Program-made: the position numbers and the translations under genes
DNA from: Pseudomonadota bacterium
GTDB lineage: Bacteria > Pseudomonadota > Alphaproteobacteria > Rhizobiales > Xanthobacteraceae
Direction: 5' to 3'
Assembly: GCA_023387695.1 (NCBI GenBank)
Contig: JAEWHT010000252.1
Location: 1-55,961, forward strand
DNA length: 55,961 bases
Notes under the pieces: model-generated
What the model was told of the DNA's origin: nothing
Seen by the model: the letters and a program-made list of their open reading frames with translations, nothing else
Database searches by the model: none
Shown: in pieces, positions 7,562 through 15,392 of the stretch
Layout of the letters: each line of letters starts with the position of its first letter
Numbering within the stretch: the stretch's first letter is position 1

Positions 7562-8140
7562 ATGTCCATCGCCGACAAGCTCGTACTCCAACGCCAGCGC
7601 CACCTGAAATGGCGCTGGCTCGACTGGCTCGAGCTTGCGCTCATGATCCTTTGCGGCGTGCTGTGCTTCGGCTTCTCGCTGTCGGTCACCGCCGACATCG
7701 TCACCCGCACCATCGGTCATCCTTGGCTGTGGCTGCAGGAGGTCACCTCGACGCTGTTCATCTACGCGATCTTCATCGGCGCCGCGGTCGCGACCCGGCG
7801 CAACGATCATCTCTATCTCACGGCGATTTCCGAGGCGATGCATGGCGCGCCCAGGGTCATCGTTGAGCTCATCATTCGTCTTGTCGTGCTCGGCGTCGCC
7901 TTCTGCCTGATCTGGTACGGCTACCAGAATTATCTGCGCGGCTTCGGCAGCTTCCGCCTGCCGTCCGGCACGCCGATCGCCTCGCTTTACGCCATCATTC
8001 CGCTGTCCGGCATCCTCGTTGGCCTCTTCACCATCGAGCAGCTCGTCAATGGCCTGCGCAACGGCTTTGACCATCCGGAGCCGCCGGATGAAGAGATCGC
8101 TCCGATCGTGACCGAAGCGCAGGTGAGGGCGCAGCCGTGA
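7562..8140 (+). CDS. TRAP transporter small permease (DctQ family)
   Basis: A 192-residue membrane protein with four hydrophobic segments (roughly residues 20-45, 55-80, 95-120 and 135-160), the normal architecture of the DctQ subunit. WLWLQEVTSTLFIYAIFIGAA is the typical segment around its second helix. The subunit partners the large permease encoded directly downstream, and the two frames overlap by 4 bases (GTGA), indicating translational coupling. Two short cytoplasmic tails flank the membrane core. Confidence 0.9.
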   Translation: MSIADKLVLQRQRHLKWRWLDWLELALMILCGVLCFGFSLSVTADIVTRTIGHPWLWLQEVTSTLFIYAIFIGAAVATRRNDHLYLTAISEAMHGAPRVIVELIIRLVVLGVAFCLIWYGYQNYLRGFGSFRLPSGTPIASLYAIIPLSGILVGLFTIEQLVNGLRNGFDHPEPPDEEIAPIVTEAQVRAQP

Positions 8141-9477
8141 GCGCACCCATTGTCCTGGCGTTGATGTCGATCTGCTTCCTGTCGTTCGGCTATCTCGGCG
8201 TGCCCGTGCCGTTCTCGCTGATGGCCGGTGTCTTCATCGGCGCGCTGCTGTCCGACGTCTCGCTCGCCGCGATCATTCAGAAAATCTTTGACGGCGTCGA
8301 TTCCGAGGCGCTGCTGGCAATCCCGTTCTTCCTGCTGGTCGGCGAGCTCATGAGCTCGGCCAACGTCGTCGTGCGAATAGCCAATCTCTCGGTATCGCTG
8401 GTCGGACATATTAGGGGCGGGCTGTCGCAAGTCGTGGTCGTCTTCAGCATGTTCTTCTCGGAAATGTCGGGCTCGACCACCGCTGACGTCGCCGTGATGA
8501 GCCGCGCGCTGGGCGGCCCGATGAAGCGCGAAGGCTACGAGCCCGCCTTCATCGCCGCGATCATCGCGTCAGCCTCGACCATCGCGGCGCTGGTGCCGCC
8601 GAGCATCACGGCGGTGGTCTATGGCGCTGTCGGCAACGTCTCGATCGCCGGCCTGTTCATGGCAGGCGTCGTGCCAGGGTTGATGATCGGCTTCGGGCTG
8701 ATGATCTATTGCTACTTCTTCGGTCCGTCCGGCCTACGCAAGCCACGCGCGCCGCTGCGGCAGGTGGTGTTCGCTGCTGGCGACGCGGCCCTGCCGCTGA
8801 TGATCCCGGTGATCTTGCTGGGCGGCATCCTCACCGGCTGGTTTACGCCGACCGAGGCCGGCGTCGTCGCCGTGGTCTGGATCATCCTGGTCGTGATCCC
8901 CGCGCTCAACCGCGGGCATTTCAAAAAGATTCCCTACGATTTCTGCCTCGCGGGCCTGATTTTCTCGCTGCCGTTGATCACGATCGGCGCGGCCAACGCC
9001 TTCGGCTGGATGCTCGCGTACTTGCGCGGCGCCAGCTACATCGCCGAGATGATCACCTCGATCGCGGGGAACGATCCGCATCTGATCATGCTGCTGATGG
9101 TACTGCTGTTCACGGTGGTCGGCGATTTCATTGAGCCGGTGCCGACCATCATCATCTTCATGCCGCTGGTGAACACGTTGACGGAAGCCGGCGACATCAA
9201 CGGCGTGCATATGGGCGTGGTGCTGATTGCGACGCTGGCGTTCGGCCTGATCACGCCGCCTTATGGGCTCGTGCTGCTGATGGCATCGAAATTCGTCGGC
9301 ATCAGTTTTGCGAAGGCGTTACGCGCGGCACTACCGATCTATGTGGTGTTCTTCGCCACCATTGCGTTCGCGATCTATTTCCCGAGCGTGGTGCTGTGGC
9401 TGCCGCAGAAGGTGCTCCCCGAGTCCGTCGGCTGCTTCAAGTCGCCGGCAGGGACGGGTTACATCTGTCCTAGATGA
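8137..9477 (+). CDS. TRAP transporter large permease (DctM family)
   Basis: A 446-residue polytopic protein of the DctM family, the sodium-coupled transport subunit. Characteristic segments include FFSEMSGSTTADVAVMSRAL, IAALVPPSITAVVYGAV, TGWFTPTEAGVVAVVW and GDFIEPVPTIIIFMPL; around eleven to twelve hydrophobic spans are visible. Translation starts at a GTG overlapping the stop of the small permease gene. Together with the receptor at 6442-7437 it makes a complete TRAP system. Its last 8 bases overlap the 3' end of the convergent phosphatase gene (9470-9477). Confidence 0.93.
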   Translation: MSAPIVLALMSICFLSFGYLGVPVPFSLMAGVFIGALLSDVSLAAIIQKIFDGVDSEALLAIPFFLLVGELMSSANVVVRIANLSVSLVGHIRGGLSQVVVVFSMFFSEMSGSTTADVAVMSRALGGPMKREGYEPAFIAAIIASASTIAALVPPSITAVVYGAVGNVSIAGLFMAGVVPGLMIGFGLMIYCYFFGPSGLRKPRAPLRQVVFAAGDAALPLMIPVILLGGILTGWFTPTEAGVVAVVWIILVVIPALNRGHFKKIPYDFCLAGLIFSLPLITIGAANAFGWMLAYLRGASYIAEMITSIAGNDPHLIMLLMVLLFTVVGDFIEPVPTIIIFMPLVNTLTEAGDINGVHMGVVLIATLAFGLITPPYGLVLLMASKFVGISFAKALRAALPIYVVFFATIAFAIYFPSVVLWLPQKVLPESVGCFKSPAGTGYICPR

Positions 9478-10045
9478 CGATTGGCTCGATGCGCCAGTCG
9501 AGACCGTCGCGAACATAGCGAAACGGCTTGCCGTGGCTGTTCTTGAAGTAGCTGCCGGACAGCGATTTCGCCATGCCCTGCATCACCGCGTCATGGCAGA
9601 CGAACAGCAGATCGTCGTCGGGATGACGGTCGAGCCAGGCGGAGACGCAAGCGAGCGCGCGCTCGGTCATCGCGTCCCAGTTCTCGCCATCTGCCGGCAG
9701 GATCGAGACGAGGCCCGTCGCCGAATTAACGCCGTGCTTGATCATGAGGTCGCGGACCGGGCGGCCCTCGAAACTGCCGAAATCGAACTCGATGATCCCG
9801 GCGTCGATCGTCAGCGGCACCGCGATCGCATCCGCGATGATCTCCGCCGTTCGCGTCGCGCGCACCAGCGGGCTTGCGACGATGCGGCCAATGCCGGCGC
9901 CGCGCAACATATCGACGGCCTCATGCGCTTGCTTGAGGCCATCCTCGTTCAGCGGGTTATCGGTCCGGCCCTGGAACAGTCCCTGCCGATTCCAGTCGGT
10001 CGCGCCGTGGCGCAGGCCGCAGAACGAGCGCGATGGCCGGCTCAC
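9470..10045 (-). CDS. Histidine phosphatase family protein (phosphoglycerate mutase-like)
   Basis: A 191-residue member of the histidine phosphatase superfamily. LRHGATDWN contains the phospho-accepting His13, followed by GRTDNPLNEDG and ASPLVRATRTAEI; the second catalytic His lies in FVCHDAVMQG. The start is a GTG at 10045 that overlaps the stop of the enoyl-CoA hydratase gene by four bases (10042-10045); the longer frame to 10282 only shadows that gene. The coupling suggests a joint transcript with the hydratase. The substrate is unknown; this superfamily covers sugar phosphates, nucleotides and CoA-linked or cobalamin phosphates. The gene converges with, and overlaps, the TRAP permease gene. 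Confidence 0.82.
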   Translation of the reverse strand: MSRPSRSFCGLRHGATDWNRQGLFQGRTDNPLNEDGLKQAHEAVDMLRGAGIGRIVASPLVRATRTAEIIADAIAVPLTIDAGIIEFDFGSFEGRPVRDLMIKHGVNSATGLVSILPADGENWDAMTERALACVSAWLDRHPDDDLLFVCHDAVMQGMAKSLSGSYFKNSHGKPFRYVRDGLDWRIEPIVI

Positions 10046-10836
10046 TTGCTCTTGCTCGTGAACTTCTTCACGGCGACGCGGAACTCCTCCGTGTGCATCG
10101 CCATGATGATCCTGTACTCCTCGGCGTCGAGCTGCTGCTTCACCGGCGTGGTGGCGGCCTGGTTGACCAGCAGCTTGGTTCCGGCGATGGCCGCTGACGC
10201 GTTCTGCGCCAATCGCTCGGCGAGTTTTCGTGTGGCTTCCTTCAGCTCGGCCGCGGGAACGACCTTTGCGACCAGCCCCCATTCACAGGCCTGCTGCGCA
10301 GTAAAATTGTCCTCGGAAAGAAAAATCTGCAGCGCGCGGCGGATGCCGACCGTGCCGACCATCCCGACCGTCGAGCCACCATCGGGCGACACGCCGATCT
10401 TGGCATAGGCCGGCGTGAACTTGGCGTCATCGGCGGCGATGCAGAGATCGGTGACGAAGGCGAGGCCCATGCCGGCGCCGGCGGCCGAGCCGTGCACGCT
10501 CGACAGCGAGATCTTCGGCATGCGGCGGATGATCTCGATGAAGGCATGATAGTGCTTGAGCAGCTCGCCAACCACGGGCGTCACTGTGTTGGCTTCAGCC
10601 GCCGCGCCAATCGTCTGCAGATCGCCGCCGGCCGAAAACGCGCGGCCTTCGCCCTCGATCACCACGACCTTGATGGCGTCGTCGCCCTCGATATACGTCG
10701 CGAGCTGTTCCAGCTTCTGCGCGATCGCGAGGTTGATCGAGTTGAATCCGGCGGGGCGGTTGAGCGTGATGGTTGCGATCGCGCCTTCAATCCGCAGCAG
10801 CGCGGGATCATCGGGCTTGGAGACAGGAGCTGGCAT
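10042..10836 (-). CDS. Enoyl-CoA hydratase/isomerase family protein
   Basis: A 264-residue crotonase-fold protein. It shows TITLNRPAGFNSIN, the oxyanion-hole segments GRAFSAGGDL and VHGSAAGAGMGLA, and FTPAYAKIGVSPDGGS, the region that holds the catalytic acid in isomerase-like members. Such enzymes hydrate or isomerise enoyl-CoA thioesters in fatty-acid or aromatic degradation. The ATG at 10836 (MPAPVSK) is preferred because GGGGAT lies upstream; ATG 10854 is an alternative. It is divergent from the FAD reductase gene and coupled to the phosphatase gene downstream. Confidence 0.87.
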   Translation of the reverse strand: MPAPVSKPDDPALLRIEGAIATITLNRPAGFNSINLAIAQKLEQLATYIEGDDAIKVVVIEGEGRAFSAGGDLQTIGAAAEANTVTPVVGELLKHYHAFIEIIRRMPKISLSSVHGSAAGAGMGLAFVTDLCIAADDAKFTPAYAKIGVSPDGGSTVGMVGTVGIRRALQIFLSEDNFTAQQACEWGLVAKVVPAAELKEATRKLAERLAQNASAAIAGTKLLVNQAATTPVKQQLDAEEYRIIMAMHTEEFRVAVKKFTSKSK

Positions 10837-10906
10837 CGGAAAAATCCCCGGCATGAGGTTCGTTGCTGCAACTAAATCGCAGAAGGGCAGGGGTGACAAT
10901 CCCTGT

Positions 10907-10953
10907 AGGCGCCCCTTGCGTCGCGCGGAATGTTCGGCTCAAATGGGGCGCCT
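10907..10953. promoter_or_regulatory. Inverted repeat in the hydratase/reductase divergent region
   Basis: AGGCGCCCC (10907-10915) and GGGGCGCCT (10945-10953) are exact 9-bp inverted copies separated by 29 bases, lying between the two divergent starts. They could be paired protein-binding sites or a long-range stem. No regulator gene adjoins. Confidence 0.3.
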
Positions 10954-11021
10954 TCGTTGAACGGACACGAGCGCCGGCTCCTCCTAGGCTAGCCAAGCCA
11001 TCTTTAGCGAGAGGAGACGAC

Positions 11022-11066
11022 ATGGGTACGCTCGTGTCTTGCGGAAATGGGCTGTCCAATGACTGA
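11022..11066 (+). CDS. Possible 14-codon leader ORF overlapping the reductase start
   Basis: An ATG at 11022 stands 6 bases after a strong GAGAGGAG Shine-Dalgarno and opens a 14-residue frame (MGTLVSCGNGLSND) ending in TGA at 11064-11066, across the reductase ATG at 11059. The reductase itself lacks a comparable Shine-Dalgarno, so translation may be delivered by coupling. It could also simply be a chance frame. Confidence 0.35.
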   Translation: MGTLVSCGNGLSND

Positions 11067-12279
11067 CGGTCCGGTGATCATTGTCGGTGCCGGCCATGGT
11101 GGCTACCAGGTCGCGGCATCCCTGCGGCAGGCGGGTTTTTCGGATCGCATCTGCCTGATCAATGACGAGGCGCATCTGCCCTATCAGCGGCCGCCTTTGT
11201 CCAAGGCCTACATCAAGGGCTCGGCCGGGCCGGAAAGCCTGATGTTCCGCCCGGAAAAATTCTACCACGACCAGACGATCGAGCTGATCGCCGGCCGCGC
11301 CGTCTCGATCGACCGCGCGGCGCGCAAGCTGCTGCTCGCCTCTGGCGAGACGATGCCTTACGGCCACCTCGTGCTGGCAACCGGCGCGCGCAACCGGCTG
11401 CTCGATCTGCCCAATGCCAATCTGCCTGATGTGAAATATCTGCGCATCCTCGACGACAGCGAGGCGCTGCGCAAAATCATGCCGTCGAAGAAACGCGCCG
11501 TGATCATCGGCGCCGGATTCATCGGCCTCGAATTCGCGTCCACCGCGCGCATCAAGGGTCTCGAGGTCGACGTGCTCGAACTCGCGCCGCGCGTGATGGC
11601 GCGCGCGGTGACGGCGGAGGTCTCGGAATATTTTCAGGCCCGGCATCGCGAGGCCGGCATCCGCATTCACCTCGGTGTGCAGGCAACGTCGATCGAAGCC
11701 GAGAACGGCAAGGTCACCGGCGTCAGTCTCAGCGATGGAAGGCATCTGCCCGCAGACCTCGTCGTGGTCGGCGTCGGCGTGTTGCCGAACATCGAGCTCG
11801 CGGCGGAAGCGGGCCTTCCGGTCGCCGCCGGCATCATCGTCGATGAATATTTGTCGACGGCCGATCCCAATATTTCCGCCATCGGCGATTGCGCGCTGTT
11901 CGCAAGCCCGCGCTTCGGCGGCTCGCTGCGGCTGGAGTCCGTGCAGAACGCCACCGACCATGCCCGCTGTCTCGCAGCGCGGTTGACCGGTGACAAGAAG
12001 GTCTATGACGGCCATCCCTGGTTCTGGAGTGACCAGGGCGACGATAAGCTGCAGATCGCGGGCCTCACCACCGGCTACGACCGCGTCGTGCTGCGCGGCG
12101 ATCCCTCGAAGAAGGCGTTCTCGGTGTTCTGCTACAAGGGTGAGAAGCTGCTCGGCATCGAGTCCATCAATCGCGCCGGCGACCACATGTTCGGCCGCCG
12201 CTTGCAGGCGATGGACCGCTCGATCACGCCGGAACAGGCTGCGGACGAGAGTTTCGACCTGAAGAGCGCGCTGGCCTGA
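11059..12279 (+). CDS. FAD-dependent NAD(P)H:ferredoxin/rubredoxin reductase-like protein
   Basis: A 406-residue flavoprotein of the ferredoxin-reductase group used by P450 and ring-hydroxylating oxygenase systems (BphA4/ThcD-like). The FAD Rossmann motif GAGHGGYQVAASLRQAG lies at the N-terminus, followed by LPYQRPPLSKAY; the NAD-binding GAGFIGLEFAS is central, SAIGDCALF is the second FAD motif, and a C-terminal reductase domain begins near WFWSDQ. ATG 11059 (MTDGPVIIVG) is preferred over ATG 11047. No ferredoxin gene is adjacent; the cytochrome P450 at 25 kb is a possible but unproven partner. Its stop TGA and the stop of the convergent kinase gene form the palindrome TGATCA at 12277-12282. 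Confidence 0.87.
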   Translation: MTDGPVIIVGAGHGGYQVAASLRQAGFSDRICLINDEAHLPYQRPPLSKAYIKGSAGPESLMFRPEKFYHDQTIELIAGRAVSIDRAARKLLLASGETMPYGHLVLATGARNRLLDLPNANLPDVKYLRILDDSEALRKIMPSKKRAVIIGAGFIGLEFASTARIKGLEVDVLELAPRVMARAVTAEVSEYFQARHREAGIRIHLGVQATSIEAENGKVTGVSLSDGRHLPADLVVVGVGVLPNIELAAEAGLPVAAGIIVDEYLSTADPNISAIGDCALFASPRFGGSLRLESVQNATDHARCLAARLTGDKKVYDGHPWFWSDQGDDKLQIAGLTTGYDRVVLRGDPSKKAFSVFCYKGEKLLGIESINRAGDHMFGRRLQAMDRSITPEQAADESFDLKSALA

Positions 12280-13193
12280 TCAGCCGGCGCCGAGCACCGC
12301 CGCGACTTCCGCGGCCGTCGGCATCGAGGGACCTGCGCCCATGCGCTGCACGCTGATCGAGGCGGCGGCGTTGGCGAAGGCAAGCGCAGCGCGTAGCGGC
12401 ACGCCGTCAGCCAGCTGCGATGCGAGCGCGCCGACAAAACAATCGCCGGCGCCGGTCGTGTCGACCGCCTTCACCACGCGGCCGGGCACCGTAAATTCCT
12501 CCTGGCCGGCGAGCGCGAGCACGCCGCGCTTGCCCAGCGTGATGCAGATGGTCTGGTCCGCGCGCGCCTGAAGTTTTCGCGCGACACCGATGATTTTGCC
12601 GGCCTCGTCATCGTCGGAGAGTTCGTGGCCTGCGAGAAAGCCGAGCTCGGTCTCGTTCAGCACGAGAATGTCGACCAGCGCGAGCAACTCGCCCGACATC
12701 TTTTGCGCCGGTGCCGGATTGAGCACGGTCGTCGCCCAGCCGCGCGCGCGCGCGCGAAGAACGCGGCAATCGTCGGCAGTGGTATTTCGAACTGGCTGAC
12801 GGCAACGTCACCCTTCGCCAGCGGCACATCAGCGACATCATCCGCACTGACCAGCGCATTACTGCCGGGAATGACGACGATGGTGTTGTCGGAGGCCGCG
12901 ACTGTGATGATCGCCGTGCCGCTGTGCGTCGCGGCCTCACGCACGGAGCCGACGTCCACGCCCTGCGCCGTCAGGAACGCCCTCAGCTCGGCCCCGAACG
13001 CATCCGTCCCCAGCCGCCCGATCAGCGTGGTCTTCGCACCAAGCCTGGATGCCGCAACCGCCTGGTTCGCACCCTTGCCGCCGGGAAAATACAACACCTC
13101 GCGGCCCGCGACGGTCTCGCCGACCTTGGGGTGGCGATCGGCGGTCGCCACCACATCCATGTTGATGCTGCCGGCAACGAAGACGCGCCCCAT
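12280..13193 (-). pseudogene. rbsK: Ribokinase (PfkB family), interrupted by a frameshift
   Basis: Two frames together make one ribokinase. The N-terminal part (from ATG 13193) has GSINMDVVATADRHPK, FPGGKGANQAVAASRLGA and LIGRLGTDAFG; the C-terminal part has LNETELGFLAG, ITLGKRGVLAL and the catalytic DTTGAGDCFVGA. They are joined within a CG dinucleotide tract at about 12741-12756, where one CG unit too many shifts the frame; removing it would give FFARARGWATTVLNPAPA. If real, the product is truncated before the catalytic Asp. It may instead be a sequencing error or slippage in the tract. It lies 10 bases downstream of the next kinase gene, in one operon. Confidence 0.85.
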
Positions 13194-13203
13194 GATCAAA
13201 TCC

Positions 13204-14097
13204 CTAGACCCTGACTTCGAACTCGTGCCTGACCTTTGCGATGTCTACAAGGGTCGGCAGGCCGGCCTCGTTGCCGAGGCGCTGGATCTTGAAGGTCGAG
13301 GCCGCGCGGGCAAAGTCAAAATGCTCGCGCCAGCTTTTGCCGGGATGGGCGAGGTACGAATAGACATAAGCACCGTGGAACACGTCGCCGGCGCCGTTGG
13401 TGTCGATCACGCGCTCGCGCGGTATCGGCATTGCCGGCATCACCTGGACTGTCCCGGTTTCGTCGTACCAGAGCAGCCCCTTCTCACCCATGGTGACGCC
13501 GCCGATCTTGCAGCCGCGGCCCTTGAGGTAGTCGAGCATCTTCTCCGGCGTCAGGTCCATCTGCTCGCACAGGCGCTCGGCGACGATCGCGACGTCGATG
13601 AATTCCAGCAGCTCATGCGTGTTGGTGCGCAGGCCGCCACCATCGAGCGAGGTCAGGATGCCGGCTTCGCGGCAGACCTTCGCGTAATGGATCGCCGCAT
13701 CGGGCTGGTGGCCGTCGATATGCAGCGCGCGGCAACCGCCGAGATTGAGCATCGGGAACGGGTGAATGTGCTCGTCGTCACGGCAGCGGACGATGGCGCG
13801 CTTGCCGTCCTTCGGCATGATGAAGGAGAGGGACGACTGGTTCACCTTCCGCCCGTGCAGCGAGATCGCGTATTTCGCGCACATGTCCTGGAACATGCGC
13901 CCGAGCCAGTCATTGGCTGCGGTCGCGATCAGATCGGGCACGATGCCGAGCTTGGCGCAGCAGAACGCCGCCGTCACCGCGTTGCCGCCGAAGGACACTG
14001 CGTAGTCCGTTGCCACGTGCTTTTCGTCGCCGGTCGGCATGTGGTCGGTGATGAAGACGACGTCGATATAGGTCTGTCCGATAAAGAGGGCCTGCAT
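13204..14097 (-). CDS. PfkB family carbohydrate kinase
   Basis: A 297-residue sugar kinase of the PfkB/ribokinase family. The N-terminal substrate motif AVSFGGNAVTAAFCCAKLG is present and the C-terminal signature VIDTNGAGDVFHGAY carries the catalytic Asp and anion hole. FIMPKDGKRAIVRC and HIDGHQPDAA resemble sugar-binding lid regions of uncharacterised sugar kinases. It stands first in an operon with the frameshifted ribokinase gene, so it may be the only working sugar kinase of the pair. The sugar substrate is not predictable. Confidence 0.88.
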   Translation of the reverse strand: MQALFIGQTYIDVVFITDHMPTGDEKHVATDYAVSFGGNAVTAAFCCAKLGIVPDLIATAANDWLGRMFQDMCAKYAISLHGRKVNQSSLSFIMPKDGKRAIVRCRDDEHIHPFPMLNLGGCRALHIDGHQPDAAIHYAKVCREAGILTSLDGGGLRTNTHELLEFIDVAIVAERLCEQMDLTPEKMLDYLKGRGCKIGGVTMGEKGLLWYDETGTVQVMPAMPIPRERVIDTNGAGDVFHGAYVYSYLAHPGKSWREHFDFARAASTFKIQRLGNEAGLPTLVDIAKVRHEFEVRV

Positions 14098-14254
14098 TTC
14101 TTGTCCGTGGTGCGCTGGGTGGTCCCGGCCGGCGCGGTTACTCTAGCACCGGTTCCGCGTGGAGGACGCGGAAATTATTCGCAAAACTGTCACTCAAAGC
14201 CTTGAGGTCAGCATGGGGCCGGAATACGACCGTGGCAGGGCCGGTGCAATGCCC

Positions 14255-14293
14255 AAGGCAGAGACAAGGCCTAGACAAGGCAGAGACAAGGCC
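14255..14293 (+). repeat. Tandem 17-bp direct repeat upstream of the VOC gene
   Basis: AAGGCAGAGACAAGGCC occurs at 14255-14271 and again at 14277-14293, a 22-bp period, just upstream of the VOC gene start. It may be a duplicated regulatory site or replication slippage. The rest of the 240-base gap back to the kinase start shows no other clear feature except a small CTCAA-AGCC-TTGAG palindrome at 14193-14206. Confidence 0.6.
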
Positions 14294-14338
14294 GTGCCGG
14301 ATCGGCCTGATGTTCCAGGCTCGTCCATGGGAGGGAAG

Positions 14339-15187
14339 ATGATCACCGGCCTCGATCACATCGTTGCTCTGGTCAAGGATATCGGTGCGGCCAAGGCGGC
14401 CTATCAGACGCTCCTGGGACGTGCGCCGTCCTGGCGGAATTCCGGCGAGGGCGCCGACCGCGTGCTGTTCACCCTCGACAACATGACCATCGAATTGATG
14501 GCGCCAAGCGGCTTCACCGCGACGGCCGATCGGATGCGTGCGTTGCTCGATGACCAGGAGGGCATGCTCGCCAGCCTGTGCTTTCGTGTCGCTGATATGA
14601 GCAGGATGCACCGGCGGCTCGACCGGGTCGCTCTGAAGCCGGATCCAATTGCCGAGGTCGAGAGCAGCGACGATGCGAGTGGTGCAGCTCTGCACTGGAA
14701 GCGCACGCGGGCCGCGACCGAACTCACGCGCGGCGTGCGCATGTTCTTCCTCGAGCTTGCCGAGGAGCGCCCGAAATCGGTTGTGTCAGACGTTGCGCCG
14801 ATCGAAGGGCTCGATCACGTCGTCATCACCACCGAGGATTCCGATCGCGCCGCCGCGCTCTATGGCGCACGGCTCGGGCTCGATCTCGCGCTTGATCGCT
14901 CGCACCACGACTGGGGCCAGCTGATGTTCTTCCGCTGCGGCGATCTCGTTGTCGAAGTGGTGCGTCGTCCGGTTGCGGGCGGTGATGTCAGGCATGACCG
15001 CCTCTGGGGCCTGAGCTGGCGCGTTGCGGACATCGACGCCACGCGTTCCCGCCTGCTTGCCGCCGGCCTCGACGTCAGCGAAGTCCGTAACGGCCGCAAG
15101 CCCGGCACGCGGATCATGACAGTACGGAACGGCACCTGCGGGATCCAGACCGTGCTGCTGGAGCGCTCGCCGAAGCCGGTGGAGTGA
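14339..15187 (+). CDS. VOC family protein with two glyoxalase-like domains
   Basis: A 282-residue vicinal-oxygen-chelate protein with tandem domains. The first begins at ITGLDHIVALVKDIGAAKAA, the second near residue 155 with IEGLDHVVITTEDSDRAAAL. Each provides paired beta-alpha-beta-beta-beta modules, the pattern of extradiol dioxygenases and 4-hydroxyphenylpyruvate-dioxygenase-like or glyoxalase proteins; no specific reaction can be assigned. The start is ATG 14339, preceded by GGGAGGG; the frame is open to 14159 but the extra residues are low-complexity. It is divergent from the kinase operon and ends just before a palindromic repeat. Confidence 0.78.
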   Translation: MITGLDHIVALVKDIGAAKAAYQTLLGRAPSWRNSGEGADRVLFTLDNMTIELMAPSGFTATADRMRALLDDQEGMLASLCFRVADMSRMHRRLDRVALKPDPIAEVESSDDASGAALHWKRTRAATELTRGVRMFFLELAEERPKSVVSDVAPIEGLDHVVITTEDSDRAAALYGARLGLDLALDRSHHDWGQLMFFRCGDLVVEVVRRPVAGGDVRHDRLWGLSWRVADIDATRSRLLAAGLDVSEVRNGRKPGTRIMTVRNGTCGIQTVLLERSPKPVE

Positions 15188-15190
15188 GGC

Positions 15191-15329
15191 GTGTCCCGGA
15201 CGCGCTGCAGCGCGTAGCGCTGCTGCGCAGAGCCGGGACCCAGAGCGCCGCGACCGCTCACTTTGAGACATGGGCCCCGGCTCTGCAGCGCACCGCTGAA
15301 GAAGCGCTGCGCTGCGTCCGGGGCACGAG
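15191..15329. repeat. Intergenic palindromic repeat, TGCCCCGGACG family (copy 1, reversed)
   Basis: A roughly 140-bp imperfect palindrome running from GTGTCCCGGACGCGCTGCAG to GCGTCCGGGGCACGAGA, with a central AGAGCCGGGACCCA / TGGGCCCCGGCTCT pair. Copies in the opposite orientation lie at 16341-16475 and 22080-22216. It occupies most of the gap between the VOC and TetR genes. Confidence 0.88.
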
Positions 15330-15392
15330 ATGTTCTCAAACGCTAGACTGCGTGGTACATGGCATACCTAGATATCACAGCGAGCACCCGGC

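Noticed and set aside
9308..10408. 366-codon plus-strand frame running from the TRAP permease gene across the phosphatase and hydratase genes
   Set aside because: It overlaps three supported genes in other frames and has a shadow-type composition.
10984..12186. 400-codon open frame on the minus strand opposite the FAD reductase gene
   Set aside because: FAD and NAD motifs are clear on the plus strand; the antisense frame lacks any.
12625..14205. 526-codon open frame on the plus strand opposite the two kinase genes
   Set aside because: Low-complexity translation with no recognisable domain; the PfkB signatures are on the other strand.
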